This document shows positions 55,501-64,000 of a stretch of DNA of 64,000 nucleotides, in pieces. A program made the translations under genes and the position numbers. The number at the start of each line of letters is the position of its first letter. The first letter of the stretch is position 1. A model generated the notes under the pieces. The model was not told where the DNA came from. It worked only from the letters and a program-made list of their open reading frames with translations, and made no database searches. Origin of the DNA: Galaxea fascicularis (lineage: Eukaryota > Cnidaria > Anthozoa > Scleractinia > Euphylliidae); NCBI GenBank assembly GCA_948470475.1, contig OX419337.1, forward strand, positions 33,050,372 through 33,114,371, written 5' to 3'.

Positions 55501-57890
55501 TAGGATGAATTACTTTATAATGAGGTTACATATAATAATTTAAACTGAGTTATTAGCTTATTGCTGATCAGAGTGAATCTGAAAACTTATCAAACTTGCA
55601 GCACAACATGTGGCAATACCAACTAGTGGAAACAATGTTTCATAAAAATTTAATAGTACACAAATGGTGAAGAAAAATTTAAACCTGTATTTCATCTATA
55701 GCCTGCATAGCTGGCGGTTATGTCCGTTTTGGAGCGCACGAGTTACACTGTGGCAGCAAAGCCACAAGGGGAATGGAGTGGGAGAAAGGAAAAACTGCCT
55801 GCCCAGATTCAGAGGGTCCCCTATACCACTTTGGAAAATGCATTCACGTAAAAATATTGAGACTGTTCACGCATCACGGATAATTCCCAAAATTCGTTCA
55901 CGTCCACGATAAAGCAAATATCGGCAATCACGAATCACGAATGAACAAATAAACCTAAATCACGTTTCACAAGAAAAAAATAGTCCCAATCACGTTTCAC
56001 GAAAAAAGTATAGGGGACCCTCGATTCACAGCCTTTTCGAGTGGTCTGTACGCTAGTGTATGGACAGTTTTTATTGGATAAGATTTTTTAAACATCAATC
56101 AAATGTTTTGCAAATGTCCCAAGGGAAGTCTTGCATTTTTCGTTCCGGCAAAAGCAAAACAAAATGGCTTATTGTGGAATATGTGATGGCCATTTTGCCC
56201 ATGGGCTTTGGCAAGAGCATGATCTTCTCAGTGTACAGTATGCACTCACCAATGAAGAATTGTCCTTAACTTGAACATGGGTGATTGTAATTTTGCCAGT
56301 ACATGTAACTCATTGACTCATTTGTGTTTTGCGGGTATTTGCATAAATCAAGTTTGTTCAAGACTGGCAAACATTAACGCTGTGGGTAATTAAGCCTTGC
56401 ACGCTTTTCAAATTAAGTTTTTCTTACACTGGAATACCTACACTGTAAGGCAAACACAACTTGGCTTTCAAGAGAAAATTAAACTCTGAGCGTTGACAAT
56501 GAGGAACAAAAATACGAATCACATAGTGTGTGACACGATTCGTGTCGCACAGGAAACGTGACACAACTGGCAGGGGAGGAGAAGGGAAAAGGACTGCCTA
56601 CATGCAAGAGCATGTAATTTGAATCCCTACCCACCAATTTTTGGGTACATGTAATACAATTGTCTTAAGTGTCAATACAGGCACTTGATACAGGCTTAAG
56701 ATTTAGGGGTATAGAATGGTCAATATGAGACTTTGCGAGACTGCGAGACCCTTGTTTAAAATTACGACACCGAGACTCAAACGTTTATATCAAATCCGAG
56801 CCCGAAACTTTACCTGTAAAAAATGTGAGCCTGAGACTTTAAAAGCTTCTTAGGAGATCAAAGTGTTGAAAACATTTCCAGTTTATGGAATGTACCATGA
56901 CAAAAAACTCCAACGGAAGCCACAACGGAAGCCACTTAACGTACGCATAATTGCTTCGGGTCGCATAAAGAAAACATAAGTTCAAAAAACTTCAAAAATC
57001 ACTCAGGTAGCACTTGCTTTTCTTGCTCGTTCCATGCTGGAATCGGTTAATATCGGGTGCAATTTTCAGATTGTAAGATCCAAAGTATAAAAATTTGAGA
57101 CTTTGAGACACTTCAATGTGTAGCAAGCCAGAGATTCTGAGACTCTTGTTTGGAATACTGAGATTTCAAGACTGGGTGGATATTTTCTGAGATGCATCAC
57201 TTTCGATAGGACCATTTTATACCCCTAGATTTTAAAAACTGTTATTGAAGCACTGGTTTCGTTCACAACAATCATAGTATAATATACTATGATTGTTGTG
57301 AACAGGATTAGTTTTAGTTAGTATTAAATCCAACGAAGGAGAATGCCAAAGGAAGATGGTGAGCAAAACAAAATGTGCATACTGTGCAATCATTTGAGAA
57401 TTTTAGAGAAAGAGTAAAGTCCTGGCCTAATTTTAGCAGAATGTTACTGCAGAATTGACTCTCCTATAACACAAATTGAAAATTTACCAGAAAGTGTCGG
57501 GGAAATTTACGCAAGTCCTTTTTTTCGTGAAAATCAACAAACAATTCAGGAGTTGAATTATGAGAGACATTACTTGCTGCGGACAAAAACACATTAAGCA
57601 AAGATGACAAATGAATATTCTGACTTAAAAACTTGCTTCTGTAATACACTGTATTGAATATATTTCTCTGAAAACAGATACACAGGTAAAGATCATTGTC
57701 TTGTAAATGTATACTTATGGTGATGTTGTTGTTCAAGAATCATTTTAATATTGATCAACTAAATCCCTCTTCACAAATATGCAAATTCCTTATTAGCACA
57801 AACAAACATTGGTAAATGAGGTATTATCAACAGAGTTGATAAATTAATGTAAATTGACCACCCTGTGCAGAGGTCAATTTACATTTATTC

Positions 57891-57926
<36 letters not shown>

Positions 57927-58576
57927 CCCCCTTTATTCATTGGTAAATGAGGCTTTAACTGTATCCCATGGGTAACACCTAAAACATCTCTTCCCTCAAG
58001 AGGAGCTCTAACAGCCACTTCTTGTTCTGACTTTAGTGTAAATTTGCAATTTGTGACCAAGTTCAAATAAATTATGCTCAGTAAAGCCCCCTATAGCAAG
58101 TTCTCTTGGAATTTTGTTTTGACCACTTCAATTCAAAAATCAGAAGTAGGAGTTTTGCATACAGGCCTTACTTTTCCCTTCTCCTCCCCAGCCCCCCGCT
58201 ATTTTTTCTCTTGTTTTCTCTCTCCCCATCCCCTTCCTCTTTATACCTGCCATGCAGGCAAAAACAAAAGATGCTTATTTATGGTTGTTTAAATTGGTGA
58301 AAATGTTAATCAAACTCAACCAATAGTTTTGGGGTTTCCATGCATGCTTTTGATACTTTTTCAGTTTTTCAAAATAATGTTAAAATCTTGTGACACAGCT
58401 CCTTTAATCTTTGATACAGCAGCCTGTGCTTCAGTCAGTAATTAAGATGTGTTTGATTTGTTCTTGATCTTAATAGAATCATTCCCATCCCAAGACCTGT
58501 CATTTTATCTGAGCTTCTTATAAAGGTCAAGACTGCATATGGACAGGAATTGTCTATGAATTATGTTGGAAATGAG
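52556..58576 (+). CDS. MAP3K2/MAP3K3 (MEKK2/3) homologue, N-terminus and PB1 domain, partial
   Basis: Exons 52556-52559 (ATGG), 54831-54934, 55443-55486 and 58477-58576 join in phase to 84 codons. They read MDDDLESGYLSPGSDSS, then the PB1 domain NTIRIKFEFRGEKR-IIPIPRPV, LLIKVKTAYGQELSMNYVGN, E. Vertebrate MEKK2/3 have the same start (Met-Asp-Asp/Glu) and the same PB1 pattern, (V/I)RIKFE-x-x-GE-(K/R)R, then R-P-V, then FGQ-x-(M/L)-x-(L/M)-x-Y-x-x-NE. In those proteins PB1 pairs with MEK5 and the C-terminal kinase phosphorylates MAP2Ks. Here the N-terminal segment before PB1 is shorter. The gene continues past the window; the next intron holds the DIRS-type element. No ORF of this gene is long enough to notice alone. 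Confidence 0.8.
52560..54830 (+). other. Intron 1 of the MAP3K gene
   Basis: Donor GTAAGT, acceptor GCCCTTTTTTCAG ending at 54830. No repeat or exon recognised. Confidence 0.6.
54831..54934 (+). CDS. MAP3K2/3 homologue, exon 2
   Basis: 104 bp: two bases complete Asp, then DDLESGYLSPGSDSSRSQ, CPKIQNANKCMMLEHK, ending phase 0 before donor GTGAGT. Ser-rich, no domain. Confidence 0.7.
54935..55442 (+). other. Intron 2 of the MAP3K gene
   Basis: Donor GTGAGT, acceptor ATCTCTTTTTTTCAG ending at 55442. Nothing else recognised. Confidence 0.7.
55443..55486 (+). CDS. MAP3K2/3 homologue, exon 3: start of PB1
   Basis: 44 bp encoding SNTIRIKFEFRGEK plus two bases of Arg; donor GTACAC at 55487. The first strands of PB1. 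Confidence 0.8.
56060..56269 (+). pseudogene. RecQ-like helicase fragment 2 (decayed)
   Basis: Encodes VMAILPMGFGKSMIFSVYSM, a helicase Walker A region (LPxGFGKS) as found in RecQ-like proteins. Sequence on both sides is not clearly helicase. It sits in intron 3 of the MAP3K gene; compare 29349-29579. Confidence 0.4.
57261..57303. repeat. Perfect palindrome with 20-base arms
   Basis: GTTCACAACAATCATAGTAT, three bases AAT, then its exact reverse complement ending TTGTTGTGAAC. Seen directly. Confidence 0.9.
57846..57885. repeat. Short hairpin
   Basis: AATGTAAATTGACC and GGTCAATTTACATT around a 12-base loop. It lies just left of the 29-base shared segment and may belong to the same repeat. Confidence 0.75.
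57903..57931. repeat. 29-base segment identical to 43641-43669
   Basis: Starts GCACCACAGTTTCTTTAGAA and ends ACTACCCCC; contains the small palindrome AGTTTCTTTAGAAACT. The same 29 bases interrupt the MITE at 43627. Confidence 0.8.
58477..58576 (+). CDS. MAP3K2/3 homologue, exon 4: middle of PB1
   Basis: 100 bp. One base completes Arg, then IIPIPRPVILSELLIKVKTA, YGQELSMNYVGNE, phase 0, donor GTACAT at 58577. The end of PB1 and the rest of the protein lie beyond the retroelement, outside the window. Confidence 0.85.
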
Positions 58577-58740
58577 GTACATTTTGTTGTCTTTCTGCAT
58601 TGTTTTCCACTGTTGTTTTGTTGACATAGATGTACATGTATAAAAAGAATTTTGTGGTTTTAATTATTTTGTTTCTGATTTAATTTTGGAACCATTTTAA
58701 TTTCTATTTTTTATTAATAAACTCTTCCAATTGGCAGTGT
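58577..58740 (+). other. Start of MAP3K intron 4
   Basis: Host sequence before the DIRS-type element. Where host ends and element begins is not certain. Confidence 0.4.
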
Positions 58741-58806
58741 TTTTCGCATAAATACTCTGTCGGGCACCACACAGAAAACACACAAAGGGTAATGGGCAAA
58801 ATTCTG

Positions 58807-59111
58807 GTGGCAGGGAAGCGCTTAAATCTAGGGATAAGGGGACCAGGAGAGAAGTCCTCCTGGGGGGAGACAGGATCGAGTGGTACCGGGGGTAGCCACC
58901 CTGGACAGGAGTCCTGATCAGTCTCCGGGGGTGAGGCCCATATCCCCCAGTACAGGAACTAAGGGGAACCAGGAGGGGTGGCCCTCCTGGGTGGAGTACA
59001 GATCGGGTGGGACCGGGGGTCCACACCCTGGAGTGGATATTTTTCCGGACCTGTCTCCAAGGGCTAAGCCTTACTGTGGGGTAAAGTGCAGCCAGGGGTT
59101 GCACTTCCCTG
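58807..59111. repeat. G-rich tandem copies in the 3' region of the retroelement
   Basis: TAAGGGGACCAGGAG...TCCTCCTGGG...GGTACCGGGGG at 58834 recurs as TAAGGGGAACCAGGAG...CCTCCTGGG...GGGACCGGGGG at 58950. Outside them GGCAGGGAAG (about 58809) faces CTTCCCTGCC (about 59106). These may be part of the terminal structure used by the recombinase; the open frames across them are shadows. Confidence 0.6.
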
Positions 59112-59273
59112 CCACGGATTGTGGAGCGTGGGGAGACAGGGGACACAATCCCCCCACAGTAGAAGGCGAAAGTCGGGCTCCTGTAAACGGAGGGAGCCGT
59201 ACCTTCTGCTCCTATGAGACTTCGCAAGTGATCCAACAAACCTTAAAGACGACACTAGTTGTCTGGAAGTTAG

Positions 59274-60149
59274 TTATGGACTAGTATTAGCTAAGAGTCT
59301 AGGTACTTCTAAAATGGTACATTTAGGGGTTCTTATATAGCGTTCATAACAGTCTGAGCTCCAGCGGCCAAGAACTTTAATAAGCCAGGGTGGAAGGCCA
59401 GCTTTGGCTGCTGTGGTGGCGGCTCCAATACGGAAACTGTGGGAGTAGAAATTGGTGGCGGGGAGACCACAGTGTTGAAGAATTGACCTAAGCTCTGTTG
59501 TGAGATTGTTCCGTGTAAGCCATTGTCTGGGTTGAGTGAAGGCGAACAGAGGGTGGCTTGATGGTGGCTGGACTTGAAGGAGGTAGTCTTTCATGGCCAT
59601 CACCGAACAGATAGGTGACGAGGACTTTGCAATAGTGATTGTGTGACCCTGTCTGAAGGGGTCAGTTTTGGATTGTTTGATGTGGACTAGCATATGGCTG
59701 GGTGAGTGGGAGTTGGGGACCAGTGTGATGTCCTTGGAAGTGAGGTGGACAGAAGGGTCGAAGGGGCCATTGCAAGTGAATTCGCTGGATCTTAAAAACC
59801 CAAAAAAGGCAAGGGTGAAGGCCGCCCAAAGCATAACATGGTCCAGGTTATAGGAAAGTTCGGGCTTAAGGTAGGAGTGAATGGAATGGAGAACTGTAAG
59901 GGTAATGGGAAAACGATCAAGCCGCTTGGTAGGAGTGAGGCGCTTAATGCCTGTCAGGACCTTTTGTAACCTATGCATTGCATTGAGCTTAAGGGGAAAG
60001 TTGAGCTCCCGGTGAAGGTCCTGCACTGCCGCCAAGTACAGCTTGACTGTTTCATAGGATACTGTGTTGGCTAAATGAGATGCAAAATACATCAGGGTTA
60101 TCTCTGAGGCAGGTAGGAGGGGGTTTGAGGGGCCTACTAAACCGTGCAT
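59274..60149 (-). CDS. Tyrosine recombinase of the DIRS/Ngaro-type element
   Basis: A 291-residue open frame from the first ATG; the frame is open further upstream (HLRGSVQRYLHASLAPSTRR, TYQVGVKHFLTF), overlapping the end of the RNase H frame. That upstream part looks like the usual N-terminal SAM-like domain, so translation probably enters by a -1 frameshift. Catalytic signature seen: Arg in GFLRSSEF, then HSFRIGAATTAAKAG (H-x-x-R), then LGRWSSDCYERYIR (Trp/His position and nucleophilic Tyr). It would integrate the circular cDNA without an integrase-type duplication. Confidence 0.85.
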   Translation of the reverse strand: MHGLVGPSNPLLPASEITLMYFASHLANTVSYETVKLYLAAVQDLHRELNFPLKLNAMHRLQKVLTGIKRLTPTKRLDRFPITLTVLHSIHSYLKPELSYNLDHVMLWAAFTLAFFGFLRSSEFTCNGPFDPSVHLTSKDITLVPNSHSPSHMLVHIKQSKTDPFRQGHTITIAKSSSPICSVMAMKDYLLQVQPPSSHPLFAFTQPRQWLTRNNLTTELRSILQHCGLPATNFYSHSFRIGAATTAAKAGLPPWLIKVLGRWSSDCYERYIRTPKCTILEVPRLLANTSP

Positions 60150-60244
60150 GAGTGTAAAGGTGAGGAAGTGCTTGACGCCAACTTGATAGGTGCGTCGAGT
60201 GGAAGGGGCAAGGGAAGCATGAAGGTATCGCTGTACAGAACCTC

Positions 60245-62275
60245 TCAGATGTTCATCGCTGATGGAGGGATGGTGGAGGCTGTGGGAGAGGCTGAGGGAG
60301 CCAGGGTACGGAAGCGGTCCATCTGAAAACGGGAAAGGGAATCAGCGATAGAGTTGTCTAAGCCCGGGATGTGAGTAGCCGTGAATGTGAAGTTATATTG
60401 TAGCGTTTGAAGTGTGATTGCTCGAATAAGGTCCATTACCCGGGGGGACTTGGAGTGTTTAGAGTTAATGCTAGCCACCACTGACTTGTTGTCGCACCAC
60501 ATGCGGATTCTTTTTCCGGACCAGCGGGGACCCCAGAGGGTACAGGCCAAGTATATGGGAAATAGCTCCTGCCATTCAATACTAATACCTCTTTTTTGGC
60601 TGAGGGTGTGGTGGGGGAGCCAGTGACCCTGGAACCATTCCCCTGATAAGAACCCCCCATATCCAAGGGAACCAGAAGCATCCGTATATAGCTGAAGCTC
60701 CGGCGGAGAGGTGGCCTGGGTATCTAAAAAGAGAGACACCCCGTTCCAATTTTGGAGAAAATGTTGCCACATAGAAATGTCCTTACGGAAACCGGAATTG
60801 AGGCGAATGTGCCAATGGGGGAACTTGATACCCTTTGTAAGGTGGATAATGCGTTGCAAGAAGGGGCGGCCAGGGGCAATAACCTTACAAGCAAATTGAA
60901 GGGTGCCGATCAGGGACTGTAGCTCTTGTAAGGTAGCAGATTTCCTAGTAGTCCACTGACAAAGGGTTTCCTGAATGCGGGTGAGTTTATCCACCGGGAG
61001 ACGGGCTTCCATTTTATCAGAATCTAGTAGGATACCCATAAATTCAAGGCATGTGCATGCAGGGAAGGTTTTCCCAGGAGCTATGGGGATATTTAGATCT
61101 GTAAAAAGGTGCAAAATTTGGCATAGAGCAGTCATGCATTTTGATCTGGGAGGGGAGGTAGCAAAGAAGAAATCGTCTAGTATATGGATAACCTTGGGAA
61201 TATTGAGTTTAGTTTGAATGATCCATTCAATCGCAGAAGAGAATTCATCAAAAAGGAAGGGGGCCGACCTGAGACCGAAGGGGAGGACCATATCGAAGAA
61301 ATAGAGCCCTTCCCATTTCATGCCCAGAAGTTCCCAATCGGAGGGGTGGACGGGAACATTGCGAAATGCTGATTTTATGTCTAGTTTGGACATGAAGCAG
61401 CCTGGACCGAGATCCTGGAGTATGGCAATTGCATGGTCCACCTTGATGTATTGCAAAGAATAGGATTCGGGAGGAATGTGGGCGTTGACACTGGTGGGGC
61501 GGTGTTTGGGATAGGAGAGATGGAAAATGGTACGCCATTCCGAAGAGTGTTTCTTGGGAATGACCCCAATGGGGTATACCTGCAGGTTGGAGAAGGGAGG
61601 GACGTGAAAAGGCCCGGCGGTGTGGCCTAGGGTAACCTCTTTTAGCATGTTTTTGTCAATAATAGATGGGTTGATATTTGCACAGGGAAGGTTAGAATAT
61701 TCCTTGGGGGCCCTTGGACCTGAATAGCCGATCTTAAAGCCCTGAGAAAACCCTGTGAGAAGATGATTAACTGTTGGGTGATCAGGATGGCCCTGAAGGT
61801 AGGATGCAAATTTGTTGATGTCAATGGGGGTGGGAGGGGTCAGTTGGGAGAGGTAATTAGGAGTGTCCTCGGGAGGAATTGCCAGAGCTTGAAGACGATT
61901 TAGGTCTGTCCTCTCTGTGGCGGGTGAGTTTAGTGTGATCCTCCCCAGAGTGGGCTGCTGAGCATCCCGGCTGGTTACACCTGTGTTGGTAAGGGCATGG
62001 GGTGCGAGCGCAGGGTCGGCCTTTGTTAAAGTTGTAGCACAGGTCGGATTGGGTGAGGGCATCGCGGGACCTACGAGGAGATAAAGGGCAGGTATCGGAA
62101 AGATGATCAGTGCTGCCGCAAGATCGGCAGCCCGATTTCGGGAGGCCTGTGAAGGTATCAAGGTAGAGCTGGACGTCACGTTCCCCCCACTTGACAGAAA
62201 GGTTATGGGAGGCACGCCTACGGAATTCCACATCATAGACATACCAAGCCATCCCAGGGAATTTTCGTGCCGCAT
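60245..62275 (-). CDS. Reverse transcriptase / RNase H of the DIRS/Ngaro-type element
   Basis: A 676-codon frame, but roughly the first 135 codons overlap gag in another frame and are probably not translated as such; the real product likely begins near 61880 (+1 relative to gag). Reverse transcriptase: IGVIPKKHSSEWRTIFHLSY, FMSKLDIKSAFRNVPVHP (first Asp), VLPFGLRSAPFLFDE, KVIHILDDFFFATSP (catalytic DD, ILDD form). RNase H: LQLYTDASGSLGYGGF, WQELFPIYLA, RIRMWCDNKSVVASIN and HIPGLDNSIADSLSR. Order and motifs match the DIRS-type polyprotein. Thumb and connection lie between. Confidence 0.85.
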   Translation of the reverse strand: MRHENSLGWLGMSMMWNSVGVPPITFLSSGGNVTSSSTLIPSQASRNRAADLAAALIIFPIPALYLLVGPAMPSPNPTCATTLTKADPALAPHALTNTGVTSRDAQQPTLGRITLNSPATERTDLNRLQALAIPPEDTPNYLSQLTPPTPIDINKFASYLQGHPDHPTVNHLLTGFSQGFKIGYSGPRAPKEYSNLPCANINPSIIDKNMLKEVTLGHTAGPFHVPPFSNLQVYPIGVIPKKHSSEWRTIFHLSYPKHRPTSVNAHIPPESYSLQYIKVDHAIAILQDLGPGCFMSKLDIKSAFRNVPVHPSDWELLGMKWEGLYFFDMVLPFGLRSAPFLFDEFSSAIEWIIQTKLNIPKVIHILDDFFFATSPPRSKCMTALCQILHLFTDLNIPIAPGKTFPACTCLEFMGILLDSDKMEARLPVDKLTRIQETLCQWTTRKSATLQELQSLIGTLQFACKVIAPGRPFLQRIIHLTKGIKFPHWHIRLNSGFRKDISMWQHFLQNWNGVSLFLDTQATSPPELQLYTDASGSLGYGGFLSGEWFQGHWLPHHTLSQKRGISIEWQELFPIYLACTLWGPRWSGKRIRMWCDNKSVVASINSKHSKSPRVMDLIRAITLQTLQYNFTFTATHIPGLDNSIADSLSRFQMDRFRTLAPSASPTASTIPPSAMNI

Positions 62276-63176
62276 CTCGAATCAATTGTTGATAGGCTAT
62301 TAAATCCGCGGCACGAGAGGGATATACTGATGCTATAACGGCGAAATATATGGCAAAGGCATCGAGCCATCGATCGATAGAGGTGATTTTGGGGCGTTTA
62401 GAGGAGGAGGGAAGGGGAATAGTTAGACCCTGATCGCCTACTTTAAGGTTAAGATGGGAATGGATGGTGTCAGTGAGGAGGGAGGTCATTGGTAGAAGGG
62501 TAGCAAAGTCCACGTACTCACCGTTGGTGATGGCCGTCGAGGTAGCTTTAGTCAGATGGCTGGCGAGGGAAGGCTGTCGGAAGTTAGGATGAAGCGACGC
62601 TACTTGGGCTGGATCGGAAAAGTCCACAGGAGAAGAGAGGGAACCAAGACCGGAAGAAACGGCGAGACCAGAAGAAACGGCGGTGTTTGGGAGGAGATTG
62701 CCTGGTGGAGGATTGTGAGGGGAAGGTTGTTGTTGACGGCTCGTGTTTTGGCCGCCATCTTGTGGCGGTGGAGGAGGACTGGACCTGAGGCTGTCCTGAA
62801 GGTTACTCGGAGGACTGGGCCGAGCAAGTTGAGCACTGGCATTGCTGGCACCGCCATCTTGGATTAGTTGGCGGTTCATCCGTTCGTCCACTATGGAGGC
62901 GATTAAGGCAGCCAATTCCGCGTGTGGGACGCCGGTAGCGGGACTGGAGGTGGACGGGGCACTTGCTGATTGTGCTGCGGGCGGTCGTTGCTGCTCGTTT
63001 CGTTGTAGGCGCGAGATAAGTTCGCGGCGATTCCCGGTTTGCTGGAGGTGGCGTTCTCCCAGCAAGAGGCGAAGAGCTTCGGTAGACATGGCGCTGTAGT
63101 CTGTTGGTTCTGCGGGTACGTTGGCGCCATCCAATACGGCATTTCGTCGGTTGATGGTCCTCCTTTGCCTTGGCAT
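61857..63176 (-). CDS. Gag-like protein with SAP motif and two zinc fingers
   Basis: 439 residues. N-terminal SAP-like motif (about 27-60: MSTEALRLLLGERHLQQTGN, RRELISRLQ), a DNA-binding helix pair. A Pro/Ser/Gln-rich middle (about 65-190). A conserved central region with AIYFAVIASVYPSRAADLIA and FPGMAWYVYDVEFRRRA. Then a CCHC knuckle (CRSCGSTDHLSDTC) and a CCCH-type finger (CYNFNKGRPCARTPCPYQH). The tail is basic and Ser-rich. ATG at 63174-63176 is in good context after GTACC. CCHC knuckles package RNA in retroelement gags; the SAP motif is an uncommon extra. Confidence 0.75.
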   Translation of the reverse strand: MPRQRRTINRRNAVLDGANVPAEPTDYSAMSTEALRLLLGERHLQQTGNRRELISRLQRNEQQRPPAAQSASAPSTSSPATGVPHAELAALIASIVDERMNRQLIQDGGASNASAQLARPSPPSNLQDSLRSSPPPPPQDGGQNTSRQQQPSPHNPPPGNLLPNTAVSSGLAVSSGLGSLSSPVDFSDPAQVASLHPNFRQPSLASHLTKATSTAITNGEYVDFATLLPMTSLLTDTIHSHLNLKVGDQGLTIPLPSSSKRPKITSIDRWLDAFAIYFAVIASVYPSRAADLIAYQQLIRDAARKFPGMAWYVYDVEFRRRASHNLSVKWGERDVQLYLDTFTGLPKSGCRSCGSTDHLSDTCPLSPRRSRDALTQSDLCYNFNKGRPCARTPCPYQHRCNQPGCSAAHSGEDHTKLTRHREDRPKSSSSSGNSSRGHS

Positions 63177-63183
63177 GGTACAC

Positions 63184-64000
63184 TAAGTTTGTCCGTCGAT
63201 TAAGGCGAAGCGACTTGAAAGAAAACGCTGTTGTGAATGAACCGACGCTCTAAGAGAACTGACTGGGAAAGGACAGTGTACCGCAAAAAGAGGAGCACAT
63301 GTGCATGATAACCATGTGGTGCTATGAATGGAACCTTTGTAGAGTCTAGTCATATATCGTGCTAAGTTACCGTGGACTTTGCCAAGGAAGAAGGATACAT
63401 TGTAATCAAACAACTAGTTAGTGTTCATTGTTCTTTCTTGTACTTTGAACTAGTGTCTCCCATTACTTAGTACAAAAGCTTATACAAATGTTGCCTGTTG
63501 TGTGACATAACAACAGAGACATGAGTGTTGCAAGTATGTCCTAAGTGTGCTTTCATAGGGCATCATTCTCAGGTTTATTAACAGCAGTTTATGTTACCAT
63601 AAACTTGAACATTACTTTGTGTCAAATTCATCACTGTAATCTGAAACAAAGGAAAATAAAAATCAAATGGGTTAAAAATATTTCAAACCAGCACAAAATT
63701 TAAACCACAACATAAACATGATGGGAGCTGAAACAGTGACTGACATGAACCATTAATTATTTTCTTAATTTTATTTAACCCATTGACTCCTGTGCTGGCC
63801 AAAACCGGCCGCACAAGACTCCCATGCTTCAAAACATTGCAATTTCTCAGTCGCAGAAATATTGCCTTAACTGTCAGTTGTGAACATGAAATGGAATGTC
63901 CTTTAAATTTGGATATCCAATGCAAGAAACGTGGCGATTTTTACCAAATATGGCCTTTTGAGTTTGGACCGTTTTTGATGTCAAAGAGAAACGACAAAAA
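63184..64000. other. Element 5' flank and host intron of the MAP3K gene
   Basis: Part of this is probably the 5' terminal region of the DIRS-type element (minus-strand promoter), the rest host intron. No exon recognised. Confidence 0.4.

Larger units (their letters stand above)
55487..58476 (+). other. Intron 3 of the MAP3K gene
   Basis: Donor GTACAC, acceptor TTGATCTTAATAG ending at 58476. It contains a helicase-like fragment (56060-56269), a perfect palindrome (57261-57303), a hairpin (57846-57885) and the 29-base shared segment (57903-57931). Near 56700-57200 TGAGACTTTGAGAC-like words repeat. Confidence 0.7.
58741..63183 (-). mobile_element. DIRS/Ngaro-type tyrosine-recombinase retroelement
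   Basis: On the minus strand, in order: a gag-like frame, a reverse transcriptase/RNase H frame and a tyrosine recombinase frame, each overlapping the next in a different frame. The 3' non-coding part has two imperfect 110-120-bp G-rich tandem copies and the inverted words GGCAGGGAAG and CTTCCCTGCC. No methyltransferase was seen, which favours Ngaro- or PAT-like over DIRS1-like. I could not find the split direct or inverted terminal repeats of the class, so both ends are approximate. All three frames are open; it may be young. Confidence 0.75.

Noticed and set aside
58880..59284. Plus- and minus-strand open frames over the G-rich tandem copies
   Set aside because: They come from stop-poor GC-rich repeats in the 3' region of the retroelement and show no domain.

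Overview
This window looks like nuclear DNA of an invertebrate animal, most probably an anthozoan cnidarian such as a stony coral or sea anemone. Genes are split by GT-AG introns and the introns are packed with short inverted-repeat transposons, degenerate LINEs and a tyrosine-recombinase retroelement. The taxon is inferred from these repeat types and from the expansion of PARP14-like genes; no species can be named from the sequence alone.

Layout, all four host genes on the + strand. (1) 859-3092: last two coding exons of a PARP14-like ADP-ribosyltransferase whose 5' part lies left of the window. (2) 11200-20383: a six-exon, about 858-residue paralogue with KH-like region, two macrodomains and an ART domain, but no WWE domain. 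(3) 26336-43355: an eight-exon paralogue, about 1634 residues visible, with an RGG-rich segment, two RRM-like domains, KH-like repeats, two macrodomains, WWE and ART. (4) 52556-58576: the 5' end of a MAP3K2/MAP3K3 (MEKK2/3) homologue. It starts with a coding piece of only four bases (ATGG), and three further exons cover the N-terminus and most of the PB1 domain. Its kinase domain lies beyond the window. Exon borders were set by reading donor and acceptor sites and checking that phases join; all junctions listed are phase-compatible.

The three PARP genes form a head-to-tail cluster. Their ART domains keep the His and Tyr of the catalytic triad but carry Leu or Ile where poly-ADP-ribosylating enzymes have Glu, so mono-ADP-ribosylation is expected, as for vertebrate PARP14/10/15. 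Macrodomains would read or reverse the same mark; RRM and KH-like parts suggest RNA contact. A role in antiviral or stress response is inferred from vertebrate PARP14 only.

Mobile DNA dominates the rest. Most striking is a 2.86-kb foldback-like element (35061-37919) inside an intron of PARP gene 3. Its arms are inverted arrays of a 51-bp unit, 14 copies in one arm and 22 in the other. Also present are: a DIRS/Ngaro-type retroelement with three long open frames in an intron of the MAP3K gene (about 58741-63183, minus strand); a LINE inserted into an opposite-strand LINE (46500-51215); a three-level transposon nest in PARP gene 2 (13262-16175); paired copies of several inverted-repeat transposon families; two 5S rRNA-like repeats; tRNA-like SINE pieces; and remnants of a RecQ-like helicase and of a GIY-YIG domain.
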